A stretch of DNA of 64,000 nt from Heliocidaris erythrogramma. Its lineage: Eukaryota; Echinodermata; Echinoidea; Camarodonta; Echinometridae. The notes beneath the pieces are model-generated. The model was not told where the DNA came from. It did not search any database and was given only the letters and a program-made list of their open reading frames with translations. Shown here piece after piece: positions 31,832 through 43,117 of this stretch; within the stretch, counting starts at the first letter, position 1; each line of letters starts with the position of its first letter. A program made the position numbers and the translations under genes. Location of the stretch: positions 14,639,725-14,703,724 of the forward strand of contig CM046866.1 of NCBI GenBank assembly GCA_025617745.1, written 5' to 3'.

Positions 31832-32759
31832 TTAAAGGAGAATTAACCTCAAACAATAAAGACGATAGTGTTCAAAGGTGTTATTTATTCCTACTTGTTA
31901 GACTATATGGCTTCGCGTCAAAATATACGAGATCGATACGAATCAAGATTTTCTGAGCAAAATTTATCATCTGCTAGCAATATGTATCGTCTGCTAGCAA
32001 TACATGGGGGCTGCCATTTTTTTATGTGTACAAGAAGATTTTCTTAATCCAAATGCCCAATTGCCTTTTTCAAAATTAAAAACCCATTTGAGATTAAAAA
32101 TATAGAATAGATATGTCAATTTATTTTTAAACTGAAGATTTCCTTATATATTTCTGTTGAAAATCGATATTCGCTTAATATAAATCTATTTTCTACATAC
32201 TGTGACGCAATGGACGGAGCAAATTAATTCAAATTTTATGGATGCTTCTTCCCTGAGCATCTATAGCGGCAAACTATGCATTCACCTGCTTTCGGATAAT
32301 GGGACTTGAAAAGTCAGAATGCATGCTGCATATATTATGTTCTGCTCTGTTTGGCAAACCCAAGAAAACAGATTTTTGTTAAGCAAAACCAGACAATTTA
32401 AAAGTATCATTATAAAGATTTAATTTTTATAAATCATGTAAACACCCACTTTATATTTTTCGTCACATATGGGATTTTAGGTAATGAAGAAAATCAATTT
32501 AGGTCTTGGATTCAAAATATCTTCCTGACCGGAACATTTCTCAATGGTTCATGTACAAATCCAAATCAGCAAGAAAATGGCAGCCCCCATGTAAATGAGT
32601 AGGAGACGATACCGGGTGTTGGAATATACCCTTTTTACGGAAGCGTTAAAGTGCCATTCGACTTGACGACTTGTCGAGATATTTTATCTCGACAAGTCGA
32701 CTTAATATCCATATTTTGTCGACTTGTAAAGATATTTATCGAACCATGTCGACTTAATA

Positions 32760-33480
32760 ACTTTCATAAGTCGACATGGCGATATAAATTATCTTGCCAA
32801 GTCAACTTCCCAAAAATTATAAGTCGACATGGCGACATAAATTATCTTACCAAGTCGACTTAACAAAAATACATGTCGTCATGGCGAGATATATTATCTT
32901 GCCAAGTCGACTTCCCAAATATAATAAGTCAACATGGCGACATAAATTATCTTACCAAGTCGACTTAACAAAAAAATTATGTCGTCATGGCGAGATATAT
33001 TATCTTGCCAAGTCGACTTCCCAAAAATTATAAGTCGACATGGCGACATAAATTATCTTACCAAGTCGACTTAACAAAAATACATGTCGTCATGGCGAGA
33101 TATATTATCTTGCCAAGTCGACTTCCCAAAAATTATAAGTCAACATGGCAACATAAATTATCTTAGCAAGTCGACTTAACAAAAAAATTATGTCGTCATG
33201 GCGAGATATATTATCTTGCCAAGTCGACTTCCCAAAAATTGTAAGTCAACATGGCGACATAAATTATCTTACCAAGTCGACTTAACAAAAATACATGTCG
33301 TCATGGCGAGATATATTATCTTGCCAAGTCGACTTCCCAAAAATTATAAGTCAACATGGCAACATAAATTATCTTAGCAAGTCGACTTAACAAAAAAATT
33401 ATGTCGTCATGGCGAGATATATTATCTTGCCAAGTCGACTTCCCAAAATTGTAAGTCAACATGGCGACATAAATTATCTT
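32760..33480. repeat. ~105-bp tandem array, left arm of the foldback
   Basis: Units hold AAGTCGACTTAACAAAAA, GTCGTCATGGCGAGATATAT, TTGCCAAGTCGACTTCCC and AAGTC(G/A)ACATGGC(G/A)ACATAAA, with start points near 32861, 32966, 33072, 33177 and on, about seven in all. The motif GTCGACTT is itself part palindromic. Confidence 0.9.
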
Positions 33481-34350
33481 AATTTGTAAACAAATCTTTC
33501 GGCATATTACTCCCAGTTTTAAAGATCGTATGCTCGATCTGTAATGAAAAACACAAGTCAGAAAAAATTGGAACCAGCGGGATTCGAACCTGTCATCTAC
33601 TGCTTGCCGGGCAGCGACTTAACCACCAGGCTATTCTGGTTCACGGCCAAGTCACGGCCAAGTCACGACGAACTAGAATCAAATACCCAAGATCCTCTTC
33701 TTTTTGACTCATTAATATTCAAACGGTCCGCCGTAGACAATGGTTAGTAAACGAAGGAGCTTGACTGGGGAGGAATTTTTAATTTGTAAACAAATCTTTC
33801 GGCATATTACTCCCAGTTTTAAAGATCGTATGCTCGATCTGTAATGAAAAACACAAGTCAGAAAAAATTGGAACCAGCGGGATTCGAACCTGTCATCTAC
33901 TGCTTGCCGGGCAGCGACTTAACCACCAGGCTATTCTGGTTCACGGCCAAGTCACGACGAACTAGAATCAAATACCCAAGATCCTCTTCTTTCTGAGTCA
34001 TTAATATTCAAACGGTCCGCCGTAGACAATGGTTAGTAAACGAAGGAGCTTGACTGGGGAGGAATTTTTAATTTGTAAACAAATCTTTCGGCATATTTAC
34101 TAACCATTGTCTACGGCGGACCGTTTGAATATTAATGAGTCAGAAAGAAGAGGATCTTGGGTATTTGATTCTAGTTCGTCGTGACTTGGCCGTGAACCAG
34201 AATAGCCTGGTGGTTAAGTCGCTGCCCGGCAAGCAGTAGATGACAGGTTCGAATCCCGCTGGTTCCAATTTTTTCTGACTTGTGTTTTTCATTACAGATC
34301 GAGCATACGATCTTTAAAACTGGGAGTAATATGCCGAAAGATTTGTTTAC
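33481..34350. repeat. Three tRNA-like SINE copies forming the centre of the foldback (two tandem minus, one plus)
   Basis: Copies at 33481-33780 and 33779-34075 are direct repeats on the minus strand; the copy at 34096-34350 is inverted. Each has a tRNA-like core (34194-34265 in the plus copy): TAGCCTGGTGGTTAAGTC as A box, GGTTCGAATCCCGC as B box, and a TTTTTT run shortly after. Stem pairing is imperfect (an extra GAA in the 5' side), so it is a tRNA-derived repeat rather than a tRNA gene. A fragment lies at 15727-16020. Confidence 0.65.
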
Positions 34351-35110
34351 ACATTAAGATAATTTATGTCGCCATGTTGACTTACAATTTTTGGGAAGTC
34401 GACTTGGCAAGATAATATATCTCGCCATGACGATATATTTTTTTTGTTAAGTCGACTTGCTAAGATAATTTATGTTGCCATGTTGACTTATAATTTTTGG
34501 GAAGTCGACTTGGCAAGATAATATATCTCGCCATGACGACATGTATTTTTGTTAAGTCGACTTGGTAAGATAATTTATGTCGCCATGTTGACTTACAATT
34601 TTTGGGAAGTCGACTTGGCAAGATAATATATCTCGCCATGACGACATAATTTTTTTGTTAAGTCGACTTGCTAAGATAATTTATGTTGCCATGTTGACTT
34701 ATAATTTTTGGGAAGTCGACTTGGCAAGATAATATATCTCGCCATTACGACATGTATATTTGTTAAGTCGACTTGGTAAGATAATTTATGTCGCCATGTC
34801 GACTTATAATTTTTGGGAAGTCGACTTGGCAAGATAACATATCTCGCCATGACGACATAATTTTTTTGTTAAGTCGACTTGGTAAGATAATTCATGTCGC
34901 CATGTTGACTTATTATATTTGGGAAGTCGACTTGGCAAGATAATATATCTCGCCATGACGACATGTATTTTTGTTAAGTCGACTTGGTAAGATAATTTAT
35001 GTCGCCATGTCGACTTATAATTTTTGGGAAGTTGACTTGGCAAGATAATTTATATCGCCATGTCGACTTATGAAAGTTATTAAGTCGACATGGTTAGATA
35101 AATATCTTTA
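34351..35110. repeat. ~105-bp tandem array, right (inverted) arm
   Basis: Reverse complement of the left-arm repeat with the same alternating unit variants and small differences such as CCATTACGAC near 34742. Confidence 0.9.
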
Positions 35111-35315
35111 CAAGTCGACAAAATATGGATATTAAGTCGACTTGTCGAGATAAAATATCTCGACAAGTCGTCAAGTCGAATGGCACTTTAACGCTTCCGT
35201 ACCTTTTATACCCTTTTCTAATATCTTATTAGAAAATGATTTAGGCCAATAAGTAGGAATATATTACACCTTTCAATATAAGTAAATTTGTACTCAGGGG
35301 TTAATTCTCCTTTAA

Positions 35316-36900
35316 ATTTTTTTTAAAATGTGATCATTGCTTACTTTTCAAATGTCTACACTTCATTAACCATCTATCATTTCACAAATATTGTGTACAA
35401 AACTTGTAAGAAATTTATTACCATTTACCTTGGAAATCAAATACTATGTAGAGTGTTAATTACATCAATGAGTGTTAATCTTCATAAAATTTTTCTTTAT
35501 AGATAAACATTTTTATAAAATTATTTGAAATGAAAAGTTCCAACACGAATTATGACCGTATGGGACAGGGTTTATTACATTGTATTGTTGTCCTGGCCGA
35601 TCAATATCCCCATTGTTCTTTGCTACTCGGCACATTCCGAAAGAACAGCCAAATAATATAAAGAGCATAATTGCTTATTCTCTCTTCTTCGTCGTCTTCT
35701 TCGTCCCTTCTTCTTCAGCAAAATGTGTAATGATTTGAAGTCCCCATTGAGATGATTCGCCCAGAATTATTCATGAATCAAAATGATTGTATCTATTTTA
35801 TTTTACCCGGGGGGGGGGTATACTCAGGTGTTGTCATCAGTACGACCAATGTTACAGTAAACTGAAGCAGCAAGGCATTTGTAACGGGGATCTTTTTAAC
35901 CTAGTACAAGTCCAATATTAACCAGTGTGAAACACCCAAGGCAAAATTATGGTGTGATAAGTTGGAATTGATATCAAATTTTCAGAACTTAGAGGGATAA
36001 GAAGGAGTCGACTGGTTTTAGAGCTTAATCAGGATGATGATGATTATATACAAAATATTGACTGTTTGGAAGGGCATTGCACAGTCTCGAGATCACTGAG
36101 GGATTCAGTTTCAAAAGAGACCCAATAACTAAGTATTCAGTATTTGTTTTATATACCGCATTCTTAATCATTTTAAAAGGAAATCTTCGTCAAAAATATG
36201 CCTGTCAAAATCTATCTGTTTGTGGGAATTTGTAACTGTTATGTGTCTTATTGAGCATTTTAAATGAAAACTTTACGGCATAGGATACGCTAGGAAACAG
36301 CTATATTACCCCAGGATTTATTGCTATTGCACAGCAGTAGTGACGCAGGCGACAAATCGAACGGTCTGCAGTTTAATTAGCGAAACCGAAGGATGTACAA
36401 AAAATTATTTTGACATTTTCTAAAATAATGTTGTTAAAATGTTTTAATATTCGACAAATCAATGTAATAGTTCGTTCGCATCAGTAACTAATTCTGAACA
36501 CAACGCCTGTCATTTCGTAACAGCTTCTGCTACTAAGCGTCATCAGTTTTTGATTGGCAGATGCGATGCACAGTGGGCTCAGTGGCTTGTTCTAGTTGAA
36601 ATATATACTGTATTCAAATATGACTGTTCTCTGTTTGCGATCTTGTAAATAAATAAATAGCTTGGGCTGTTTTGGGGGATATTTTTGTACGAAAATAAAT
36701 TCATCACATTGCCTATAGAGACACGTAATTGTACATGCCTACTCTCTCTGCTGTCTTGCGCCATCTGGAATATGATGTACGTAGTGATCATTTATTATCG
36801 TTAATTAGGTATCTCGCATAAGTGAAGCAACAAGGCTATGGCCATACAAATATAACGAAGGAAGTCAAGTGAGTCGTTATATTTCACACAGGGTAAATAG
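35316..36900. other. No gene seen
   Basis: AT-rich with one poly-G run at about 35811-35818; no coding, RNA or repeat structure that I can support. Confidence 0.4.
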
Positions 36901-36904
36901 GAGT

Positions 36905-37863
36905 AGAAAAATATTACAATCAACTAGAAGAAATGTTTAAGCAATGTAAATCAACATAAATTGTTATCATAATGGGTGATTGGCGTGCCAAAGGAAGAAA
37001 ATATTGTAGGACAGTATGGACTCGGTCATCGAAATGAACGATGGAATCGTTTGATTCAGTTCTGTAAAGAATATGATCTGATTGTAACTAACACCTTCTA
37101 CCAACATCATAAAAGAAGAACCTACACCTGGAAAAGTCCAGGAGATGTAATAAGAAATCAAATCGATTAAATCTTGATAAAGAATAGGTTCAGAAATTGT
37201 ATTAAACAAGCTAAAGCTAAAGAACCCACTTTCAAAAACAAAAAGAAACTTTCATCCAGATGTCATCCAAACATACTGATATCAGAAGTTGAACATGCTC
37301 TACATTCATTGAGAGCTTTTAAAGCTGAAGGCCCATATGGGATAACAAAGGAAGAACTTGATAGTCGAAAAGAATTTGGGATTGAATATTTGACCAACAT
37401 ATGCCAGATGATATGCAACACTGGATATATGCCTGAAGATATGAAAAGGTCGATATTTGTGCCAATCCCAAAGAAACCCAAGGCAAGTGCATGTGAAGAT
37501 TTCAGGACAGTAAGTGTTATGAGCCATGTAACCAAGTTGCTCTTGAAGATCGTAATAAATACAATAAAAAAATCAAATGGACAAGGAAGTAGGTGAAAAA
37601 CAGTTTGGTTTCAGACCTCAAAGTGGTACAATGGAAGCTATTTTCTGCATGAGAATGATGACAGAAAGGTAAATGGAAGTAAACAAAGATGTGTATGTAT
37701 GCTTTATTGATTATACTCCAGAGCATTTGACAAAATTTATCATGGTAAACTGACTGAGAGCTTACAAAAGATCAGTGTTGATCGTAAGAATATACGTACG
37801 TCTCATCTCCAAACTCTACTGGGAGCAAACACCTGCCATCAAATTCAACAATGAAATGACAGA
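36905..37863 (+). pseudogene. LINE endonuclease-reverse transcriptase, decayed 5' part
   Basis: Frames across this stretch match a non-LTR retrotransposon: IVIIMGDW (endonuclease GDWN motif region), then after a one-base shift ENIVGQYGLGHRNERWNRL, TYTWKSPGDVIRNQID, and a TAA where tyrosine is expected. RT follows: EVEHALHSLRAFKAEGPYGI, MKRSIFVPIPKKPKA, then frame changes into EKQFGFRPQSGTMEAIF and VYVCFIDY (motif A with its aspartate), RAFDKIYHGKL and IRLISKLYWEQTPAIKF. The C-terminal endonuclease and N-terminal RT segments are deleted between about 37215 and 37240. At least three frameshifts and two stops. It stops at 37863 where a repeat array begins and resumes at 40224. Confidence 0.85.
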
Positions 37864-40223
37864 CACTGGCGTAGGCAGGGGGTGGGGGCACCGGGGGCCA
37901 TGCCCCCCCCCCCCCAATTCAACCAATAAAAAAAGCGAGAGCGAGAAAGCGGGGGAAGTGAGAGAAAAAAGACCTAAAAAGGGGCTACAAGCCGTTATCT
38001 GGCTCTCAAAATTTGCTGAAACGTCAAAGCTCTCCTCTAACTCTCCTCTGCCTGCACCCATCCCTATTACCATGGGTGTTGATCCCGGGGTATAGGGGTA
38101 TATATCAAAAAAAAATATGAAGTGGGGGGGGGGGATCGATGGCCTGTATTATCACCCCCCCCCCCCAAATATTTTTAGATAAAATAAATAAGAATTATGA
38201 TACATTAACTTAAAACTAATAATTATCCAAACTCGTGATGTTTGATCTTGAAATACTATCACATTCTTTAATGATTAGAAGTAAGGAAATAAGAAATGCC
38301 ATCATTTCATTGCGAAAATATCAAAGAAAATTCGTTCGCTCGCATTGTTATTCTCAATTAAGGGGTTCCGTTCATTGACGTAGGTCCGTGCACTCCTTCT
38401 TTTTATTAAAAACCATTTTGGGATGCTCTAAAATTCAAGTTCTATATACAGATTTTTGAAAAATTCCCTGATGTAGGTCGCCTTGCTGAATTTCTCGACT
38501 CTTTCTCAAGCCTATAGGTTTTTCGTTAGTTCTGCTCCCGATTGTAGAAGTAAGAGAATATAAAAGCGTTTATCAATGTATAAAATTCGAGCTTCTCTAC
38601 CGCTCAACTGCGATGGTCAAATGCAAAATTTCATGGGTAAAATGCACAAGAAAATGCGTTATTTAGGGTTCGCTCCCTCGCTTGTGAAATGTTGCGTCCA
38701 AATAATTGAAAAGCAGTCCGGGCGTCGAACAATAACTTTCCGCCTAAAAAGATTTATTTGCTACAAGACGTTATCTTTCTCTCAAATTTGCTAAAACCTC
38801 AGAGCTCCCCCCCCCCCCCCCCCCCCTTTTCCACCAACCCCTGTCACATACAGCGCAATATTGCGTCCAAATAACTGAAAAGCAGCCAGGGTGTCGAACT
38901 AACTCTCCGCCTAAAAAAAGTGTTACGAGCAGTTATCTTTCCCTCAAACTTGCCAAAAAGGTCACAGCTTTGGCGCTTTGCGCTGGAAGGGGGAAACTCC
39001 CCCTCCCTGCACCCATTCCTATTACCTACAGTGCAGTATTGCGTCCAAAATAACTGAAAAGCAGCCAGGGCGGTGAACATTCCACCTAAAAAAATGATGC
39101 TAAAACGTCAGAGCTTTCGCGCTTCGCGCGGGAAGGGGGAAACCCCCTCCTTGCACCCACCCCTTTGTTTGCTACAATCCGTTATCTTTCTCTCAAATTT
39201 GCTAAATCGTCAGAGCTTTCACGCTTCGCGCAGGAAGGGGGAAACTCCCCTTCCCTGCACCCATCCCTGTTACATACAGTGCAATATTGCGTCCAAATAA
39301 CTGAAAAGCAGCCAGGTCGTCGAACTAACTTTCCGCCTAAAAAAAGTGTTACGAGCCGTTATCTTCCCCTCAAATGTTCTAAAACCTCAGAGCTCTGGCG
39401 CTTTGCGCTGGAAGGGGGAAACTCCCCCTCCCTGCGCCCATTCCTGTTACCTACAGTGCAGTATTGCGTCCAAAAAAACTGAAAAGCAGCCAGGGCGTCG
39501 AACTAACTTTCCGCCTAAAAAAAGTATTACGAGCCGTTATCTTCCCCTCAAATTTGATAAAACGTCAGAGCTCTGGCGCTTTGCGCTGGAAGGGGGAAAC
39601 TCCCACTCCCTGCACCCATTCCTGTTACCTACAGTGCAGTATTGCGTGCAAAATAACTGAAAAGCAGCCATGGCTGGTGAACTAACGTTCCACCTAAAAA
39701 AATGATGCTAAAACGTCAGAGCTTTCGCGTTTCGCGCGGGAAGGGGGAAACTCCCCCCCCCCCCCCCCCCCTTGCACCCACCCCTGTTACAGTATTGCGT
39801 CCAAAATAACTGATAAGCAACCATGACGTCGAACTATGACTTTCCGCCTAAAAATTTGTTTGCTACAATCCGTTATCTTTCCCTCAAATTTGCTAAATCG
39901 TCAGAGCTTTCACGCTTTGCGCGGGAAGGGGGAAACTCCCCTTCCCTGCACCCATCCCTGTTACATACAGTGCAATATTGCGTCCAAATAACTGAAAAGC
40001 AGCCAGGGCGTCGAATCATAACTTTCCGCCTAAAAAAAGTGTTACGAGCCGTTATCTTTCCCTCAAATTTGCTAAAACGTTAGAGCTTAGGCGCTTCGCG
40101 CTGGAAGGGGGGAAACTCCCCCTCCCTGCACCCATCCCTGGGAAGCACGCTTTGCGTGCTCATCACCCATTTCGCGCTCTTCGCTTGCCCCACATCCGCC
40201 CCCGAAAATGAAATCCTGGCCAT
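37864..40223. mobile_element. 177-bp-repeat composite inserted within the LINE
   Basis: Begins CACTGGCGTAGGCAGG and ends CCTGGCCATGCGG, the termini of the hAT-like family. Contents in order: a short leader with poly-C, the CTCCCGATTGTAGAAG module (38210-38680), and about eight 177-bp units (38690-40140), each with GCGTCCAAATAACTGAAAAG, CTTTCCGCCTAAAAAA, GCGCTTCGCGC and GGGGGAAACTCCCC. LINE coding continues on both sides. No target duplication could be made out. Confidence 0.65.
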
Positions 40224-42076
40224 GCGGTTGGATCATTCACGGAAATTAAAAGAGGAGTACGTCAAGGATGTGTACTGTCCCCATCCTTGTTCAATATTTG
40301 TCATATTTGTGAATATCAACCTCGATCGTGCAGAGATTGATATTCAGGGGGAATTACAAATATGACGGGTGTTAGTGTTGGAGGTATAAGCATTAACAAT
40401 TTGCTCTATGCTGATGACACTATATTGTGTGCAGAAAAAAAAAAAACATTAAGTCAAAGGAATAGTAATATTGCCTTCAACATGTTCAATTTGTTTCAAC
40501 AAATTGTAACTAATTTCTTCATGCCTTTCTGTTTTGCTTGGTTTTAGGGAACGAGTTATTAATAGTATTTCAATAAAATTCGTAGGGCTGGGACAATCGA
40601 GGTTTCTTAGGGCGTTGGAAGAAATTTGAAATAAGTTTTGTTCCTTGTATCTTCGAAGCTTGTTCTAGGCCAATATTCAAATATTCTGTTTTCACAATTC
40701 TATTTTTCTATTTAATGGATATGTGGTTTCCAAGTCATCAGTTATCATTACTTTTAATTCATTCTAAAATTATATATTTTAAAAATAATTTCCCAACATC
40801 CCATAAATAATCTGCATAGCGGTTGTTGTTATGTGATAACGAAACAAATTTCACAGTTATGTGACATACTTTATCAATACAATATCAGGAAGTTAAAGGA
40901 AGCTCATTTTTACCAATACCTGGATAGGATGTATACAGGAGGTTCCTGTTGACTAACTTTCAGATAACAAACCAACAATACTGAGTAAATGGTTTATTTG
41001 GTCAAGGACTCAAGGTACCAAAAAACTCCTAAATGGTTTACCCATTAGGCATTTATGGGGTTCACTTTTGGACTCAAGTCGGAATAGGGAGAGATGGTGG
41101 CAGACATCATGATATTACAGTCACCATCAGACTTGCTCTAGGTTTCATCGTTGTTACATTCAGCTGTATCTTCAATTTGTATTTCATCTTAATAAATGCT
41201 ATGCTTTAGAGCCTCCATCTGCAATTGAATATTGTCAACCGCTCATCATTATGTACTCTCCCTATACTCAAGAAAGCTAAATCTGTAACTTAACCAATCC
41301 CCAACACGACATTAACATGCACAAATAAGCGGACAATCAGGACAATTTCGCTTATTATAACAAAACTCTCCCTTATTTACAGTAGTTCGCAATTCACTGT
41401 TTGTCAAATTTAGCATAAATAACACTTCCACCCACTTATAAACCAACAATTACTATTTTGGGAACTCTTCAAGGTTGTGACTCTTCCCGCAAGAAATTAA
41501 AATCTAATATAAAACAAAGAAACCATGTTGAAGGGTAAAGCAAAATACAAAAATAGAACGTGATAGCGCAATTTTTCAGAACGAATCTCTGTGTTTTGAG
41601 ACCTTTTTCAAAGAAGCATGGGTTGAAATAACTATCACCCCGTCATGCCCGTAGAAATAATGTAGCAAAATGGGCAGAGCCAAATAGAGCATGGGCCTGT
41701 GCACGTTTCCTGTAAAGGGTACAAGTTCAATCGTAGACCATTACCTTGTTGTTTGGCTATTGTGTGGAATACGCCTTTGCTCTATCAGGCTATAATTATT
41801 TTCCAAAAACGGGCGACACTTTTACATAATTGTGGTACTCTATTATCGTTTCATTTTTGGACGGTTCCCGGGTTCATTGTGGACTTCGACATGACTGGAC
41901 TGGGCTTTGAATATAACTGTGAGTTCTGTCGTCATGATTCTATTTTGAAATGTAGGAAACTTTCCTGTAAAATCAATGATCATGAATGGGCTTTGGATAT
42001 CAGTGTGAGTTCTATCATAAGTATTCTGTTTCATAATACAGTCAAACTCCCAAGTTACGCGTTTCTAAAAATTATT
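39628..42076. repeat. Segmental duplication, copy 1
   Basis: From CTACAGTGCAG onwards the sequence recurs at 43118-45480 with few changes: last repeat units, LINE YADD fragment, ~1.2 kb of unique-looking DNA and a 127-codon open frame. Copy 1 has a ~110-base segment after GGGAACTCTTC (41473) that copy 2 lacks. Copy 2 has ~60 extra bases near 45312-45375. Confidence 0.85.
40224..40445 (+). pseudogene. LINE reverse transcriptase, continuation with motif B and YADD motif C
   Basis: EIKRGVRQGCVLSPSLFNI at about 40236-40292 is RT motif B. After a shift, TGVSVGGISINNLLYADD then TILCAE carries the catalytic YADD box (40407-40418). Coding similarity ends in an A run at about 40436-40446. Continues the frame set of 36905-37863. 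Confidence 0.85.
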
Positions 42077-42082
42077 AGGTGA
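41699..42082 (+). other. Open frame of unknown status (duplicated at 45056-45598)
   Basis: 127 codons beginning MHVSCKGYKFNRRPLPCC; the duplicate is open for 180 codons. Both contain CNTPLLYQ-like and cysteine-bearing CEFC segments, but I recognise no domain, codon usage is not distinctive, and the two copies differ by an in-frame-compatible indel. Likely chance; listed because it is the longest frame duplicated here. Confidence 0.15.
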
Positions 42083-42388
42083 TCTGTCATAGTGACAGAT
42101 CACCTATTGTATTCGTCAGAATTTTCTTTCTTTATTTATTATTATTATTATTAGGTGATCTGTCATAGTGACAGATCACCTATTGTATTCGTCAGAATTT
42201 TCTTTCTTTATTTATTATTATAAGGTGATCTGTCAAAGTGACTGATCACCTATTGTATTCGTCAGAATTTTCTTTCTTTATTTATTATTTATTTATTAGG
42301 TGATCTGTCGGTATCGACAGATCACCTCTTAATTTCGTCAGAATTTTCTTTATTTATTAGGTGATCTGTCGTAGTCGACAGATCACCT
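42077..42388. repeat. Five-unit array of 29-30-bp perfect hairpins
   Basis: Hairpins at 42077-42105, 42153-42181, 42223-42251, 42298-42327 and 42359-42388 share AGGTGATCTGTC and its inverse. Spacers are ATTCGTCAGAATTTTCTTTC plus TTATT units, with periods of 76, 70, 75 and 61 bases. The first three have an A-T last pair (GTCA..TGAC), the last two G-C (GTCG..CGAC). Unit 3 has one T-T mismatch. Confidence 0.9.
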
Positions 42389-43117
42389 CTTAATTTCGTC
42401 AGAATTTTCTTTCTTTATTTCTTTATTTTTATTTTCTCCCCCTTTCTTGTTTCCACGAAATCTCAAAGACTTCTTAGTCAATTTTCATGACATTTCTATC
42501 AGTCATCAGGTCATATAAGGTCAAGCTCGACAATCTTTTTCAAGGTCATCAGGTCATCATGACGTCATCCAGACGCCATTTTGTAAAATCACATTATCAA
42601 TCATATCTTTATAACGAGTCATCAAAAATAAAAAAATATTTGACACTCATGAACTTCAGGTCAAGGGTCAACATAAAATGTCATCAAAATACGCGCGCGC
42701 ATCATGACGCGCACGTACGCGCGCGTCAAAATTTAGAAATGCTCAAAATCACTTTTTAATCAAATTAGAGTACGGTTCAGGACATTATAAGCATTTCAAA
42801 ATTTTCCGCTCGCACGCGTCCGCGCGCGCGTTATGCGCGCGCACAAGTCGTAAATAACGTTAAAACGCTGTTTTTTCGATTGATTTGCAATCCTGATACT
42901 TTTCTTCATCATTTCCATCAACTTGGAATCAATTTCAATCAATAATAAGGTCGTACGTGCGCGTCAAAGTTCAAAATCCGTGCGCGCGTCTATGGCGAAA
43001 ATAACGTTAAAACGTGAAAAAACATGCCTCAACAAAATTCACTCTAGCTCTTTAAATAGTCCTCAAACCCCCCAGTTTTTTGTCATCATCAGGTAGGGTA
43101 TAAATCACAGATTTCAT
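42389..43117. other. Spacer with alternating CG-rich tracts
   Basis: Contains TCATCAGGTCATCATGACGTC-type words (in part) and two alternating purine-pyrimidine tracts at about 42692-42730 and 42812-42845 (ACGCGCGCGCAT, CGCGCGCGTTATGCGCGCGC). No gene. Confidence 0.5.

Larger units (their letters stand above)
32638..35199. mobile_element. 2.56-kb giant foldback with TA target
   Basis: The outermost ~65 bases (CGGAAGCGTTAAAGTGCCAT, then palindromic CTTGTCGAGATATTTTATCT) are perfectly mirrored at 35133-35199. TA occurs at 32636-32637 and 35200-35201. The arms (about 32640-33480 and 34350-35199) are arrays of a ~105-bp repeat, and the centre holds tRNA-like repeat copies. Repeated short frames (STWRHKLSYQVDLTK) are products of the tandem repeat, not genes. 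Confidence 0.8.
31836..35311. mobile_element. TTAA-flanked TIR element (Kolobok/piggyBac-type target) with a nested foldback
   Basis: The ends AGGAGAATTAACC and GGTTAATTCTCCT are flanked by TTAA (31832-31835 and 35312-35315). The arms stay similar inwards for ~75 bases (TTCAAAGGTGTTAT, TATTCCTACTT). A second inverted pair lies inside, ATCGTCTGCTAGCAATACAT with GGGGGCTGCCA near 31988 versus its inverse near 32575-32610. Without the nested element it would be about 0.91 kb. No transposase. Confidence 0.65.

Noticed and set aside
33481-34350. Functional tRNA-Ala genes
   Set aside because: Extra bases in the 5' acceptor side, poor T stem and several repeated copies with a common body indicate tRNA-derived repeats.
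32651-35043. Repeated peptide STWRHKLSYQVDLTK in several frames
   Set aside because: Product of the ~105-bp tandem repeat, present on both strands of a palindrome.
42077-42388. CRISPR-like array of palindromic repeats
   Set aside because: Eukaryotic context, nearly constant spacers and no cas genes; the repeats are hairpins of an element.
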